DNA of 64,000 bases from contig NC_052474.1 in assembly GCF_009730915.1 (NCBI RefSeq), positions 8,715,501-8,779,500 on the forward strand, written 5' to 3'. This document shows positions 35,223 through 47,185 of this stretch, piece after piece. The DNA comes from Dioscorea cayenensis subsp. rotundata (taxonomy: Eukaryota; Streptophyta; Magnoliopsida; Dioscoreales; Dioscoreaceae). The notes beneath the pieces were generated by a model. That model was given only the letters and a program-made list of their open reading frames with translations. It was not told the DNA's origin and did not search any database. The translations under genes and the position numbers were made by a program. Every line of letters starts with the position of its first letter. Position 1 is the first letter of the stretch.

Positions 35223-38200
35223 TAATAGGGACATAAGTGGATCATATAATAATAGTGTGCGTAAAGCAGAGCGTCGGTCTTCAAGAAAGAAAGTGAATAC
35301 TAGTAATAGCCCTAATTCTAAAAATTAGCCTAACTAATGAAGTGATGTGTGTGTAACCAAAGAAAGCAAAAATAAGAAATACTGTCAGAAACAAGAGAGA
35401 AACCAAGGGAAGAAACGTTGTCCAGTCATAGCATCCTTCTAGAGTAATAAAGTATAGAACAAAGGTTGTTTAAGAATGCAATCCTATTTGAACAGAGATA
35501 TTTCTAGAATTATACTAAACCCCAATTTCTCAGGTGAAGAATAACTGAATAGGTGAAGAGCTGATATAGAAATCGACACAATCACATTAACACTTTATGA
35601 AACCTCACTGTAAGCTAATGACAATCTCTTACGTAGATAATCTCCCTCAAAGAAAGAGATTACCCTTAAACTGAATACAGAGTAGAGATGCGATTTCTCC
35701 TAAAATCTACTTCACATGATTGCAAAGAGCATGAGCATTATCATTAACTCACCCAGGATAATTGAGGGAGACGGAGTCTCCAAAGTACCCTATACCCAGG
35801 CTTACTCATAATTCCTTCTACTCATAGCATGCCTATGCTAGGTGAGTATTTCTACTCATCACAAAGCACATCAAGTATGATAGTTAGGGTGTTCGCCACG
35901 TTAGCAACTAAGAATTTAAACACACAATTAGATTCAAATAGAAATGATCTGCAATTAGGAAAATAATTAAAACATCAAATACCCAATAACTAATGTCAAT
36001 AAAATAAATCCAAGAGTTTAGTTATGCCCAAACATCTAACAAATTCGCTTTTTCATTAATGGAGGGCAAACATTCAAGATATAAATAATTGGAGAAAATA
36101 TGGAGAGCATAAAAACCCCATTCTCAATCGTGCCGACGGAGGATCACTGGAGAAGTCCTAAGCAAGCTTCCACGCACTGTGCCAAAATGATCTTGATGGT
36201 TACGATCTTCAATCCCCTTAAACGTGGATCCAAATCTCCTTTGAATAGCTTCTTGAGTGTTGGAGATTCATCCCCTTTCTTCCCAAACTTAAAAAACCTT
36301 AGAAATAAAACCAAGAATGCCCTAAAAATCCTCATAAGTTTTATTTATACTTGAATGATTATGGGCTAATTACGGGCATAAGGACATGGCCATAAGAGAG
36401 CTCGAGAGGATAGTCGCGAGCCCTACGACACAATTTACAGCCGTAACTCACGTCAGTAAGGTCTTCTATTTGTGTTACGGTCCATGATGAGTGTATAATA
36501 TTCATGTATTTCATATCAATTTGTATACTCAATTGGAATGTATTACAACCATATTATGAAACTGGAGCTCTTTCGGCATCATTAGAACAAGGACAAATCA
36601 AACTGAATGGCTTAAGGGCAGTTTACAGTCATCCTTACGGTCGTAAGTCAATTCCTGAAGACCTTGCGGGCATACTTATGCCCATAAGGTGATTCAGAGC
36701 CAGTTTAGAGGACCTTATGGGCAAGGCTTAAGCCCATAAGGATGCCGGTAAGGACCATCCAAAGGAGCTTACGATCACAGTATACGCCCGTAAAGACTGT
36801 TGCAAGGAGCAAAATAGTAAAGCTTATAGTCCAGCTCTTACAGCCGTAAGTTGGATCGTAACACAAACAAAAGTCCTTATAAATGGGGCTTACATCCGTA
36901 AGTCTTCCCATAAGGCTCACGACCATCTTCTCTAACTCCGTTACGGCCTAACCCTTACACTCGTAAGCAGTATGGTATAAATTAAACTTATAAGGATTTT
37001 TAGGGCATTATCGATTCATCCTTCTATTCATTAGGTCTGATTCTTTGAGGTAAGGTTGAGGAAGGAAAAAGATGAATCTCCAGCACCTAAGGAGCGATTT
37101 GGAGAGGGATTTGGATCTATATTGAAGGAGATTGAAGATTGTAACCGTTAAGCTCATTTTGGCGGCGCACGTGGAAACGTCTCTGGTTATTCTTCATTTT
37201 AGGGATTGAAAATGGGGTTTTCATGTCTTTCATGTTTTCCTCCATTATTTGTATTTTAATGCTTACCATCCATTAATGGAGGGCTAATTTGTAGATGTTT
37301 GGGCATAATTGAACTGTAGGGTTTATTTTCTTGACTTTAGTTGTTGGATCTTTGATGGTTAATTGATTTGTCATTTGCAATCATATCTATTTGAGTCTAA
37401 TTGTGTGATTGAATGCTTGATTGCTAACGAGGCGAAAGCCCTAATAATCATACTTGGTATTGCTACTTAACGAGAATAAATTTTCACCTAGCATAGACTT
37501 ACCACAATTCGAGAGGATAGTGGGTACACCTTTGGTTAGGGTATCTAGCAGAATTTATCTCCCACAATCCTTCTAAGTGGATTGATGATAATTTTCATGC
37601 TCTTTATAATCATGCGGAGCAGATTTTAGGAGAAATCGCATTTCTACTATGTATTTGAATTAGGGGTAATCTCTCTCTTTAGGGAGAGATTATCTATTTA
37701 AGAGATTATTATTAGTCCACAATAAGGTTTCATAGAGTGTTAATGGGATTGTGTGGGTGTCTATATCAGCTCTGTACCTATTCAGTTACACTTCGCCTAA
37801 GAAATCAGGGTTTTGTATATTTCTGAAAACCTTTCGGTTCAAATAGAATTGCATGTTTAGACAACCATTGTTCTTGTACCTCATAACCCTAAAAGGATGT
37901 TATGCGTAGACATCGCTTTCCTTCTTGATTTCTTTCCTATAATTTCTCGTATTTTCTTGTGTTTATTTTTTTTATTCACACACACATCACTTGATCGTAT
38001 AGACGATTTTTCGAGTCTAGAGTCATTGTTAGTATTCACCTCATTCCCTGTAGACCGCCACTCTATAGTTACACACACTTTATTACGCGATCGGCATGTA
38101 CACTTGCATTTCTATCAGTCTAACTTACGGCCATATGCGTTAAACTATAAACTTCACTATGTTAGTTGTTATGACCGCCCTTATAGGCGTATGCTTTGAT

Positions 38201-38594
38201 CGTAAACTCCTATTATTGGTCCTTCCATGCATCTTTATGGGCATAAGCCGTGCCAGTAAGGTTCTCTTATTTGGCTCTGAATCCTCCTTACGAGCATAAG
38301 CATGCCCGCAAGGTTCTCTACAATCTACTTATAGCCATAATTTAGGTCGTAAGCTGGCCATAAGCTACCCAGTTTTGTCTTATCCTTATTCAAATGGTGC
38401 CAAGAGAGCTCCAATTTTTTTCTTTAGTATCTAGAATGCTTCTTTTGGTTCTCTCTTATCTTGAAGAACTGTCCTAATCCTGAGAATGTGAAATATACTA
38501 GATTTAGCAGCGAATTTCATAATATAATTATAATATCATGCCGAATGAGTGTGCAAAGTGATATGAAATACATGAATGTTTTACATTTATCAAG
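35223..38594 (+). repeat. Inverted-arm repeat, unit 3
   Basis: It has the same order as unit 1: forward arm (35223 to about 36660), inverted arm (about 36660-38130, ending TTCTATCA), then forward palindrome-rich sequence and a tail ending ACATTTATCA. The arms match over more than 1 kb. For instance ATGCCCTAAAAATCCTCATAA at 36329-36349 is answered by the reverse complement near 36977-36998, and ATGCCCAAACATCTA near 36027 is answered near 37297-37311. The central 36370-36960 is dense in short palindromes. Confidence 0.65.
36370..36960. repeat. Cluster of short CTTAYG..CRTAAG palindromes
   Basis: More than ten hyphenated palindromes occur in 600 bp. Examples are CTTACGGTCGTAAG (36634-36647), CTTATGCCCATAAG (36675-36688), CTTATGGGC paired with GCCCATAAG around a 9-base loop (36714-36740), CTTACAGCCGTAAG (36837-36850) and CTTACATCCGTAAG (36889-36902). 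Related clusters lie at 33680-34030, 38100-38360 and 38700-38840. Their role is unknown. Confidence 0.8.
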
Positions 38595-39060
38595 TTTATT
38601 TATGCCCAAACACCTACAAAATTAGTTCACGATCAAGGAAGAACAATCATACAATTCACAAGAAACCACAAGAATTATTGAAAGCATTAAAACACTTTGG
38701 GACTGCCCTTACGGTCTGACTTACGAGCGTAAGTCATGCTAGTAAGTCCCTTTGTTGATATTTATGCTCCCCCTTATGGGCATAAGCATATTAGCAAAGT
38801 TCTCTACCTAAGGCTTACGACCATAAGGTGCTCGTAAGTGGTCTGTCTGGTCTGTTCTTCAGTTGTTGATGCTGAGAGAGTTCAATCTTTTTCGTTTTAG
38901 CTCTTGATTGCTTCTTTGGTTCTCTCTCTGTCCTTGAGCACTGCATGGTACCTGAAAATTTAATTTTCACCATGTTTAGTACCATCTTCCATAAGAATAC
39001 TCTAATACATGCCGAATAAGTGTATAAATTGATATTAAATAACATGGATAATTCTCTAGA
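38595..39060 (+). repeat. Partial repeat copy (internal palindromes and tail)
   Basis: It begins with TTTATGCCCAAACACCTACA, which is arm-end sequence. It continues through four or more CTTACG-type palindromes and repeats the tail (GCTTCTTTGGTTCTCTCTCT...CTAATACATGCCGAATAAGTG). It directly follows unit 3. Confidence 0.65.
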
Positions 39061-40660
39061 GAGAAGCATTGAGTTAGTTTCTCTTATGTTTCTATTCATG
39101 ACTAATTATGGATTGTTTCGCGGTTCCTTGTATGATGAGTGGATAATTCTTTGATGGTGCATTAGATCAATGAGCTACAACTTTATTTCTTTATTTTATA
39201 TATTGGCTCGTTTTTTGTTCTCACAAATCACCTATGTGTTCTTCATGCTTATAATTACTTTCTTAAGAGCACTAATTTATACATACTATGTATTTTATAT
39301 GATACTTTCATCCATGAGTAGCTAGACATCTTCTTGGTTCTTGTATTTGATGAATCTTGGTTGTAATATGGTTTCTTGACTTCTTTTTAATTGATCTAAT
39401 TTATTTTGAGAATTGAGAAATTAATCATGCTAGGTCATAGTATAGATGATGGGGGTTGAGTGCACGCCTAAAGATAGAATATATGATGTCAAATTCTTCA
39501 GATTAGGGTTCAACCTAATAGTGGGATTCACGGACCACTAATGTAATCATAGGGCGATGGTGTCATCGCATGGGATTAGAATTTGGTCACCTTGAGAAAA
39601 GGGTCACACTATTTTAGGAGTCTCTACATTAATTTTTTTTAAAAAAAAAAAAACTCAACATAGAGCCAATATAAGAAGTCATTTGCAGGGGAATCTTGGA
39701 TTAGTATCCAAGGTACCATATTCTCATTCTGATTTTAGTCCATGATTCGTCATATCAGTCACTTGATTACTTGATTTTTCTTAGTTAGGTTGTTGAACTC
39801 TTCACTCGAATTCATTGGGTTAGATAAGAAAAGATATATAAATTAGTATTAAAAGCATCGGTCCTCATGAGATCGACTACCCTACCTTATGTTTTCTTGA
39901 CATCGCAACAAGGTTTATTAGCAAAGGGTTTATCACTCTTTGTCTCCAACCATTATTGAGTTATTATGGAGGATGGAGGTGATGTAATTTCCGTTGCAAT
40001 GTTTATTAGCAAAGGCATGGAAGATTTGGTGTTGGAATCCCTCTGTTTAAGTCAAGAGAGCCGTGATCATTGCCTCCAATACAGTTCGTCTTGATGAAAA
40101 ATAGTACCTAAAGTTAAGCATAGTTCATATTCCTATTTCGATTCTCTGTCAGTGAGTTTGCAGGATTCTTTGAAAATATCTAGACTGTTCAACTCCTAGA
40201 AGACTGAGAGTTTTCAAAGTTTAATTGTTTCGAAGGAATTTTTAGACCAATGTTTCAAATTGGCTCTTAGGTGAAAAAGTTTCTCCATCAGCATTTGATA
40301 ACAGCTGTTAAAATATGATTTAACGGTTGTTATTTGTAGGGATGGTGTGCAAAATTATTTTTAGTTATTATGCTTCAACACTGTTGGGTACTGTTGAATA
40401 GTAATGGATAATATACACGAATTGATAGTGGTTAGATTTACATATAATGGCCATTGTGGGATGTCCCTAGATTTAAAATCTAGGGACACCCTAAATGCCG
40501 TGTTCTAATATATATATATATATATATATGGGAAATTCATTGATTTTGTGATAATTTAGTGTAATTTCTTAAAATCTTTGTCAATTTTTGCAAATTTTTT
40601 CGAATGTTGATTAGACCCCTAAACCATAGCTAATCATTGGTTTGCTCCTTATCATTTAGG
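39061..40660. other. Intergenic DNA, no supported gene
   Basis: No coherent reading frame is present. An inverted motif GTCCCTAGATTTAAAATCTAGGGAC (abridged stem GTCCCTAGAT/ATCTAGGGAC, 40464-40488) is followed by an (AT)n tract and may be a small repeat end. Confidence 0.45.
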
Positions 40661-42000
40661 GTATCTCCAACAATGACCCCATAATCCCAAATTTGGGGTT
40701 ATTGTTAACTCCAACCCACCCCCAAATATTACCCCAAATTTAGGGTAGACCATCTCCAACCCACATCCCCATATTTTTATCAAAAATCTCAAATTTGATT
40801 ATGATACAGTAAATTATACTATAACCACAAACCCTAAATTTTACCCCAAAAGAGAATATTCTTTTACATATCTCATTCTATATTATTATTATTATTCGAT
40901 CATAAAATACTTGAAATTGATTATTTTCAACAATAATTTAATTAAATATTTATTATAATATAATATAGGAAAAAGTAATTATAACTCCCTAAAAGTTTCA
41001 AAACATCCCAAACAGACCTTTTGACATTTGAAATTACCAAACATTCTCTCTTTTTTCTCACACTTTACTTTTCATTTGATGCAGCTTACTCCGTCAGTTT
41101 ATTCTATTTGTACAACATGAGTTTTTTACTTAAAATTATGGGTTTCCGCTTAAAATTATGAGTTTCTGTTTAAAATTATGGGTTCCCGCTTAAAACTTTG
41201 GGTTTTTGCTTAAGATTTTGAATTTCCACTTAAGATTATGGGGTTCTGCATAATATTATAGGTTTATGCTTAAAAAACTGAGAGACAATCATGTCAACAT
41301 CAGCAACCTTTATATCAGAAAGGTTTGAAAAATAATTTGTCAGAAAAAGAAAGGATCTTGGGAATACCCAAAGTCATGGGGTTTTTTGTAAATTCTTTAA
41401 CTTCATAGGGACAATTTGTTCATTACTCATATATTATATTACTAATAAAAATTTATTTAAAATATTTTAATGGCTAAAATATTTTTAATCTATAATTTAA
41501 TTTATTTAGAAATTTAATTATGAATTTTTTAATCATCTTGATAAATAATGAAATTATTTTTTCGTACATTCTTAATTAGTTTTTGCAATACATTAGCTTT
41601 TATTTAGGTTATTTAATAGATCGATTTATTATCGGTGAATTTTTATGCATTATTATCTATATTATTATAAATGTATTTTGTTATAAATTCATTGTGCATG
41701 TTTCTTTCATTGTTTTTAAGTAAATTTTTAACTATTTTAGTTTAATAAATTTATTATAAATTAATTTAATTAAAATTTTATTATTAATTAATTAATTGCA
41801 CTTAAAATTTATAATTATATAAATTAATTAGTTATAGTTATATTAAATATGAATTGTTAATTTTATAATTTTAGTTATAATCATAAAAAAATATTGATTA
41901 AAAAATAATAAATATGTGAGACCCCAAATTTGGGGTCAACTATTTGTGATTCAAAATTTGGGATCGTCCACTTCCACCCGTAAATTTAGGGCGGGGATAG
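40660..42000. mobile_element. Non-autonomous element family X, copy 1 (interrupted)
   Basis: This is the first of three related copies. It starts TCTCCAACAATGACCCC and ends around GGGACCCCAAATTTGGGG-like sequence. Its interior is shared with copies 2 and 3: AATTATACTATAACCA, the TTATTATTATTA stretch, AATTTAATTATGAATTT and TTATTAATTAATTAATTGCAC. About 460 bp absent from the other copies (about 40975-41433) has been inserted. No coding sequence. It looks like a MITE or solo DNA transposon with CCAAATTTGGGG-rich ends; the superfamily is undetermined. Confidence 0.6.
41129..41268. repeat. 20-bp minisatellite, 7 units
   Basis: Seven head-to-tail 20-bp units related to CTTAAAATTATGGGTTTCCG keep exact 20-bp spacing with point differences. 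The array lies within the segment inserted in family X copy 1. Confidence 0.9.
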
Positions 42001-42002
42001 AT

Positions 42003-42159
42003 TGTAGCCAACCATGACCTCAAATCTCGGATTTGGGTCATGGTTGCCCACAATCCCAAATTTTTACCCCAAATCCCAATGTTTGTTTCTGTTAATAAAT
42101 TATACTCCAATCATAAATCCCAAATTTACCTCCAAAAGTAATATTTTTTTACACATCTC

Positions 42160-42206
<47 letters not shown>

Positions 42207-42576
42207 TCAAACACAAAATACTTTAAATTACTTATTTTCAACAATGATTTAATTAAATATTTATTACAATGTGATATATTACTAATAAAAATTATTTAAA
42301 ATATTTCAATGGCTAAAATATTTTAAATTTATGGTTTAATTTATTTAAAAATTTCATTATGAATTTCTTCATTAGCTTGATGAATAGTGAAATTATTTTT
42401 TCATATAGAATAAAAAATATTTAATAATTATTAAAAACATTATTTAATGTTTATACTAATTATCAGTTATTTAATAGCTCTGTTTATTATCAGTGAATGT
42501 TTATGTATTATTATCTATATTATTATGAATGCATTTTGTTATAAATTCCTAGTGCATGTGTCTTTCATTGTTATTA

Positions 42577-42620
<44 letters not shown>

Positions 42621-42905
42621 CTATTTTAGTTTAATAAATTTATCATAAATTAATTTAATTTTATTATTAATTAATTAATTGCACGTAAAATTTATAATTA
42701 TATAAATTAATTACTTAAAATTATGTTAAAGATGAATTGTTAATTTTATAATTTTAGTTATAATAATAAAAATAAAAAAATATCTACTGATTAAAAATAA
42801 TAAATATGTGGGACTCTAAATTTGGGGTTACAAATAGTTGACACCAAATTTAGGGTCATCCACCATCCACCCCCAAATTTGGGGCATGATTTAGGGGTGA
42901 GTTGG
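42003..42905. mobile_element. Non-autonomous element family X, copy 2
   Basis: It runs from CCAACCATGACCTCAAAT to GGGGCATGATTTAGGGGTGAGTTGG and is collinear with copies 1 and 3. It contains a (TTA)n expansion (42161-42204) and a long (AT)n run (about 42579-42618), each shorter or absent in the other copies. Confidence 0.65.
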
Positions 42906-42930
42906 AACTAACTATAATGATCTAACGGGC

Positions 42931-44075
42931 TGTTCGGTAACGACTCGGTGGTACCGAGATGATCTTGGCCGAGGGAAAATAGACCAAAAATAGTCTAATT
43001 ATGGAAACCCGCCTCTGTAGGCAGGTGCGTGAGAAAATCTGCCTTGACTGAGAGGTGTGCAGGAAAATCTTCCTTGACAGGCAGATGAGCGGCAAAACTT
43101 GTCTTAGCCGGGTGGGTTGAGTAGGTGTGATTGATAACACCGAGAAAAATTACCACAACTGAGAAAGCCTCAAGCGAACCGAGAACATCGAGAAAACTTG
43201 CCTCAACGGAGTGGTCGTGCAGGTGTGATCGAGAGACATGGGCGCAAGTGCGCAGGCGGGCTGCCGCAGGCACATGGCCGAGTGAATGCACAGGTGGGCT
43301 GGTTACCGCGTGCGTGACAGAGAGACGTGCAGAAAGTGTCCGTGCATTGCCAAAGAAAATGGACAGTTGAGGAACCAGCGGGTGTTCTAGATGGTTGTCA
43401 AAGTAGTGGAGTAGTAGCCAGTAGCTTTAAGCAGTTGCCGAAGTGGTGGAGTGATGGACGGTTGCTCCAACCATCCACCAAGGTGATGGAGAACATGGGG
43501 AAGTGGTCCACACTTCCTTCCTGCATACACATGACCGAGGTGACGTCCAGTCATGGGTGAGTGGCTTTGACCAAAAGCAAAGGCGGGAACGGTTGCAATA
43601 GACGGTTGTCACATGTTCTCTTTGAAGATGGAGTTTTGGCAGGAATGGTTGGAGTGAACAGTTCCACCTGCGGTTGGCCCATGATCTCCAATTGGTCAGA
43701 GCAGTGGGCGGTTCCTCATCCCATGACTAGGTAGTGGGTAGTTTTGGTAACCACCATGCCCCATGAGCATGTAGTGGGCAGTTTTTGTAACCACCATGGT
43801 CTCTTGCTAGCTTAGATTAAATAGGCTTTGTTGCCAATAAATTTGTAAGCATCGAGGGATGCAAACATAGAAAGTGTGAGATGGAGAATTGATTGAGGAA
43901 ATCAATAAAGTCTAAGCTAAGTTTTGGGCTGCCTATTCTTGTGTGCGTTCTTATTAGCTTCCGTGTGTGGCTTATTGACTCTTGTGGTGATGTAAGGCTT
44001 TGGCTGGCGATGGTTAAGGGTTGGCATTGTTGTAGCAGTAAGCTTCCATTAGTAATACTGTGACACCAACCATGA
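42931..44075. mobile_element. GC-rich LTR-like block between family X copies 2 and 3
   Basis: About 1.1 kb of much higher GC content is bounded by TGTTCGG and TGTGACA. It contains an AAATAGGC TATA-like element and an AATAAA-type segment (AATCAATAAAGTC), as in an LTR promoter and polyadenylation region. The open frames here repeat GTGGAGTGATGG-like or GCAGGTGCGTGAG-like stretches and resemble no protein. A solo LTR is the best reading, but no target duplication is evident. Confidence 0.45.
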
Positions 44076-44925
44076 CCGCAAATTTGGGATTTGGTGTCAT
44101 TGTTGGAGATTTAAGCCATTTCCAACATCAACCCTGAAATTTTACCTCAAATTCCAAAATTTGATTCTGCTACAACAAATTATACTCCAACCATAAACTC
44201 CAAAATTTACCCCAAAAAAGTATATTCTCAAGATATTCCTTACACATCCCATTTTATTATTATTATTACTATTCAAACAAAAAATAATTGAAATTAATTA
44301 TTTTTAACAATAATTAAATTAAATATTTATTACAATTTAATATTTTACTAATAAAAATAATTAAAAATATTTAACAACTAAATATTTTTAATTTTTAATT
44401 TAATTTATTTAGCAATTTAATTATGAATTTCTTAATTGACTTGATAAATAATGAAATTATTTTTTCATATAGCATGAAAATATTTAATATCTAAACACAT
44501 CATTGATTACAATTTTAACAACAAAAAATAGCTTTAATTAGATATTTTACATTAAAAATCATAGATGAACATACAACGAATGCATAATATTTCAATATAA
44601 TATAGCTCCATTTATTATCGGTGAATATTTATGCAGTATCATCAATATTATCATGAAGGTAATTTGTTTTAAATTTATAGTGCATGGATGTTTCATTGTT
44701 TTTAATATATTTTTAACTATTTCGGTTTAATAAATTTATCATAAATTAATTTAATTAACAATTTTATTATTAATTAATTAATTGCACATAAAATTGGCTA
44801 CTTATAATTATATTCATGAATTATTAACTTTATAATTTTAATTACAATACTAGAAGAAAATATTGATTAAAAAATAATATATGTGTGGGACCCCAAATTT
44901 GGGGGCATCCACCCCTAAATCTTTA
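44076..44925. mobile_element. Non-autonomous element family X, copy 3
   Basis: It starts CCAACCATGACCGCAAATTTGG and ends GGGACCCCAAATTTGGGGGCATCC. It is collinear with copy 2 but lacks its (AT)n expansion. No coding sequence. Confidence 0.65.
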
Positions 44926-45230
44926 TTTTTATTTTTTTTTATAAATGTGACAGAGTGTATACAATTAGCAGCGTACACAGAAGAATAAAGATAGTTCACC
45001 TATGCATTCTCACCTGACTGACACCATGAATAAGTTGCAACCTCACTCCTATACCTGGGACTGTTGGCATCACTGCGTTCTGTGTATTTCAAACCACATT
45101 AATAACAGTCTCGTAACCAAGCCTTACATAGTAGCGTCGGTATCACTAGACCAAAAAAAATTTTGTATATTTTTGCTCTTCTTCCCTTATATCTCTTCTT
45201 TTCCTTTCTCACTTTAATTGGGGGTGTTTG

Positions 45231-46660
45231 GTTCATGAAAGTGGAAGAAAGTTGAGTAGTCAAGAAATCCCACTTTTTACAGAAGTCCAACTTCAGGCAG
45301 AGGTATCACTTTCTAGTGTTTGGTTGTACTCAGGGACGGAATTAAGGGAGGGGCTAGGGGTGGCTTCAGCCCCTTGTTCCTGTGAGGCCGCCTAATCAAA
45401 GTTGCCGGAAGAGAACTCATGACCTGGCGCCAAAGTATGGCATCCTCCATCCCTTTTCTCTCGGTTCTCCAATGCGTCCTCATCTTCCATCTTTCTCTTG
45501 AGACGTTCACTTGTTCAACAACACCCTTTGTTCCCATGGGCACAAGACTCAGAAGTCAGTTGGAAGGAATAGGGCAACAGTTTAGGTCAAGGCCTCGGTC
45601 TCATGAGAAAGAGGTTGATGATGATGAGAAGATTTAATTAATATAACCTATGCTCCACACCTGGACTTTTAGATTGTGAGGGAGGGGCATTTAATTTTGG
45701 AATTTTTTTATTAAAAAACTATTAGTTTTTCTTTATTTGATTTGTCTATTAATACACTTATGTCATGTGAATGAAAATCAAAGTAGCTTTATTTTTTAAA
45801 AACATTTTGAGATTTAGAATCATCACAAAAATTGGTATAAAGCTTCATTTATCTAATTTTCTAAATAAAAATGATTTCTAGATTTGTGTATATATATCAT
45901 CATGCAATGCAATGAATTTCAAAGTGATATTTTTATGAAATTATTTTTAAACCCTTTTAATATATATATAATAACAACTACTTTTTTCTTATTTTTTATA
46001 ATTACAAATATCTAATAACCTCATAAAATTTATTATTAACTAATTTATGAGGTAAAAAAAAGAAAATTTATGATATCTTTTCAGATTGTGTTAATTAAAA
46101 AATATTTTTTTTAATTAGAAAAAAATTTTATTAACAAACCAGATAAAATAATAACAATAATTGAGTATATTTGAGAGGGAATTTTTTACACCTATTGATA
46201 ATGAAGTGATTGTATTGCGCTTTAAAAATATAAACTCGAATGAGACTACCTCTTTTGAGTCGCATACCTTGTTTGTATGGCTACATTATTGCCGACATTT
46301 CTAATTTGAGCGTGCATAGATACCTCTTTTATGTTTTTTTTTAATTACATGCATTGAAATTGTGGTTATTTTAATCAACAATTATATCATATATTGGAGA
46401 TAGTTGTTTGATTGGAGATTTTTTTTTATTTTATTTTTTACCTATAGCCTCCCACCCCCACCAGTTAGTCCTGGTTTGACCATATGCCCACCCTCCTAGT
46501 TGGTCCTGGTTCCGCCCTAATTGTACTAAATAGTGGAGTGCATAGAAGTGAAAACCCAGAAATCCGAATCCAACACTTCTATATATTTTGATTGGCTTAG
46601 AAAAGTAATCTCTCACCGGTGATAGTAAGATTAGCATCCTCCCTATGGAGTTTCCAAAGG
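45231..46660. mobile_element. Outer MITE-like element, split by a hAT-like insertion (candidate)
   Basis: The left piece (45231-45330) begins GGGGGTGTTTGGTTC and the right piece (46528 to about 46660) continues after the inner element. Together they would make a roughly 230-bp MITE. The right terminus is not clear. Confidence 0.4.
45331..46520. mobile_element. hAT-like non-autonomous element with target duplication
   Basis: 1190 bp flanked by the direct repeat TTGTACT (45324-45330 and 46521-46527); the next base differs, so an 8-bp hAT-type duplication with one change fits. Ends: CAGGGACGGAATTAAGG on the left, and on the right the reverse complement reads TTAGGGCGGAACCAGG, sharing AGGG.CGGAA. 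The CAGGGRCGGA start is typical of plant hAT elements. No transposase is seen. Confidence 0.65.
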
Positions 46661-47176
46661 AAATAATCATATATTTTTAAATTTTTTATTGCATATAATT
46701 AATTATTTCTAAATTTGAGAAACATTACTTGGTAATTCTGATTGAAAATATAACTTAATTTTTGTGTTTAGCTATTTTTAATCTCTGAGATCATTTTAAT
46801 TTTGATTTTAATTTTAATTGAACACCGTATTAGTGACTAGGATTGCCAAATTTTTGATAATTTTCATTACCCTTCAAAATTTTAATAATTCACCATACTT
46901 TAAGAATTTTTTTAATAATACAATTAAATGAAATTGTCAATTTTGTTGGTGGAAAAAATAAAAAAAATTATTTTATAAAAGCAATTTTGCCAAAAATATT
47001 CTAGCACCATTAGACTGAATATTCCCTAAATACTCTCTCTCTCTCTATATCTAAAATCTTGTTAAGTAGGGGAGAGTATATAAAATAAATAAATAAATAT
47101 TCCTTTTATAATTTAAGACAATCTTAAGCATTACATTATACAATTATACTATTAAAGTTATAGTATATATATATAT
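46661..47176. other. AT-rich intergenic DNA
   Basis: A (CT)n tract near 47033-47046 and an (AT)n tract just before the Mutator-like element. No gene. Confidence 0.5.
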
Positions 47177-47185
47177 ATATAATTA

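Noticed and set aside
36100..36354. 84-codon frame in the repeat cluster
   Set aside because: It lies in the repeat arm, has an antisense counterpart and is not kept open in the sister unit.
31639..39060. CRISPR-like or phage-like direct repeat array
   Set aside because: The repeats are diverged, kilobase-scale and in plant nuclear DNA. The short palindromes have no regular spacers.
43131..43612. Overlapping open frames in the GC-rich block
   Set aside because: They overlap on both strands, resemble no protein and lie in a block that looks like an LTR.
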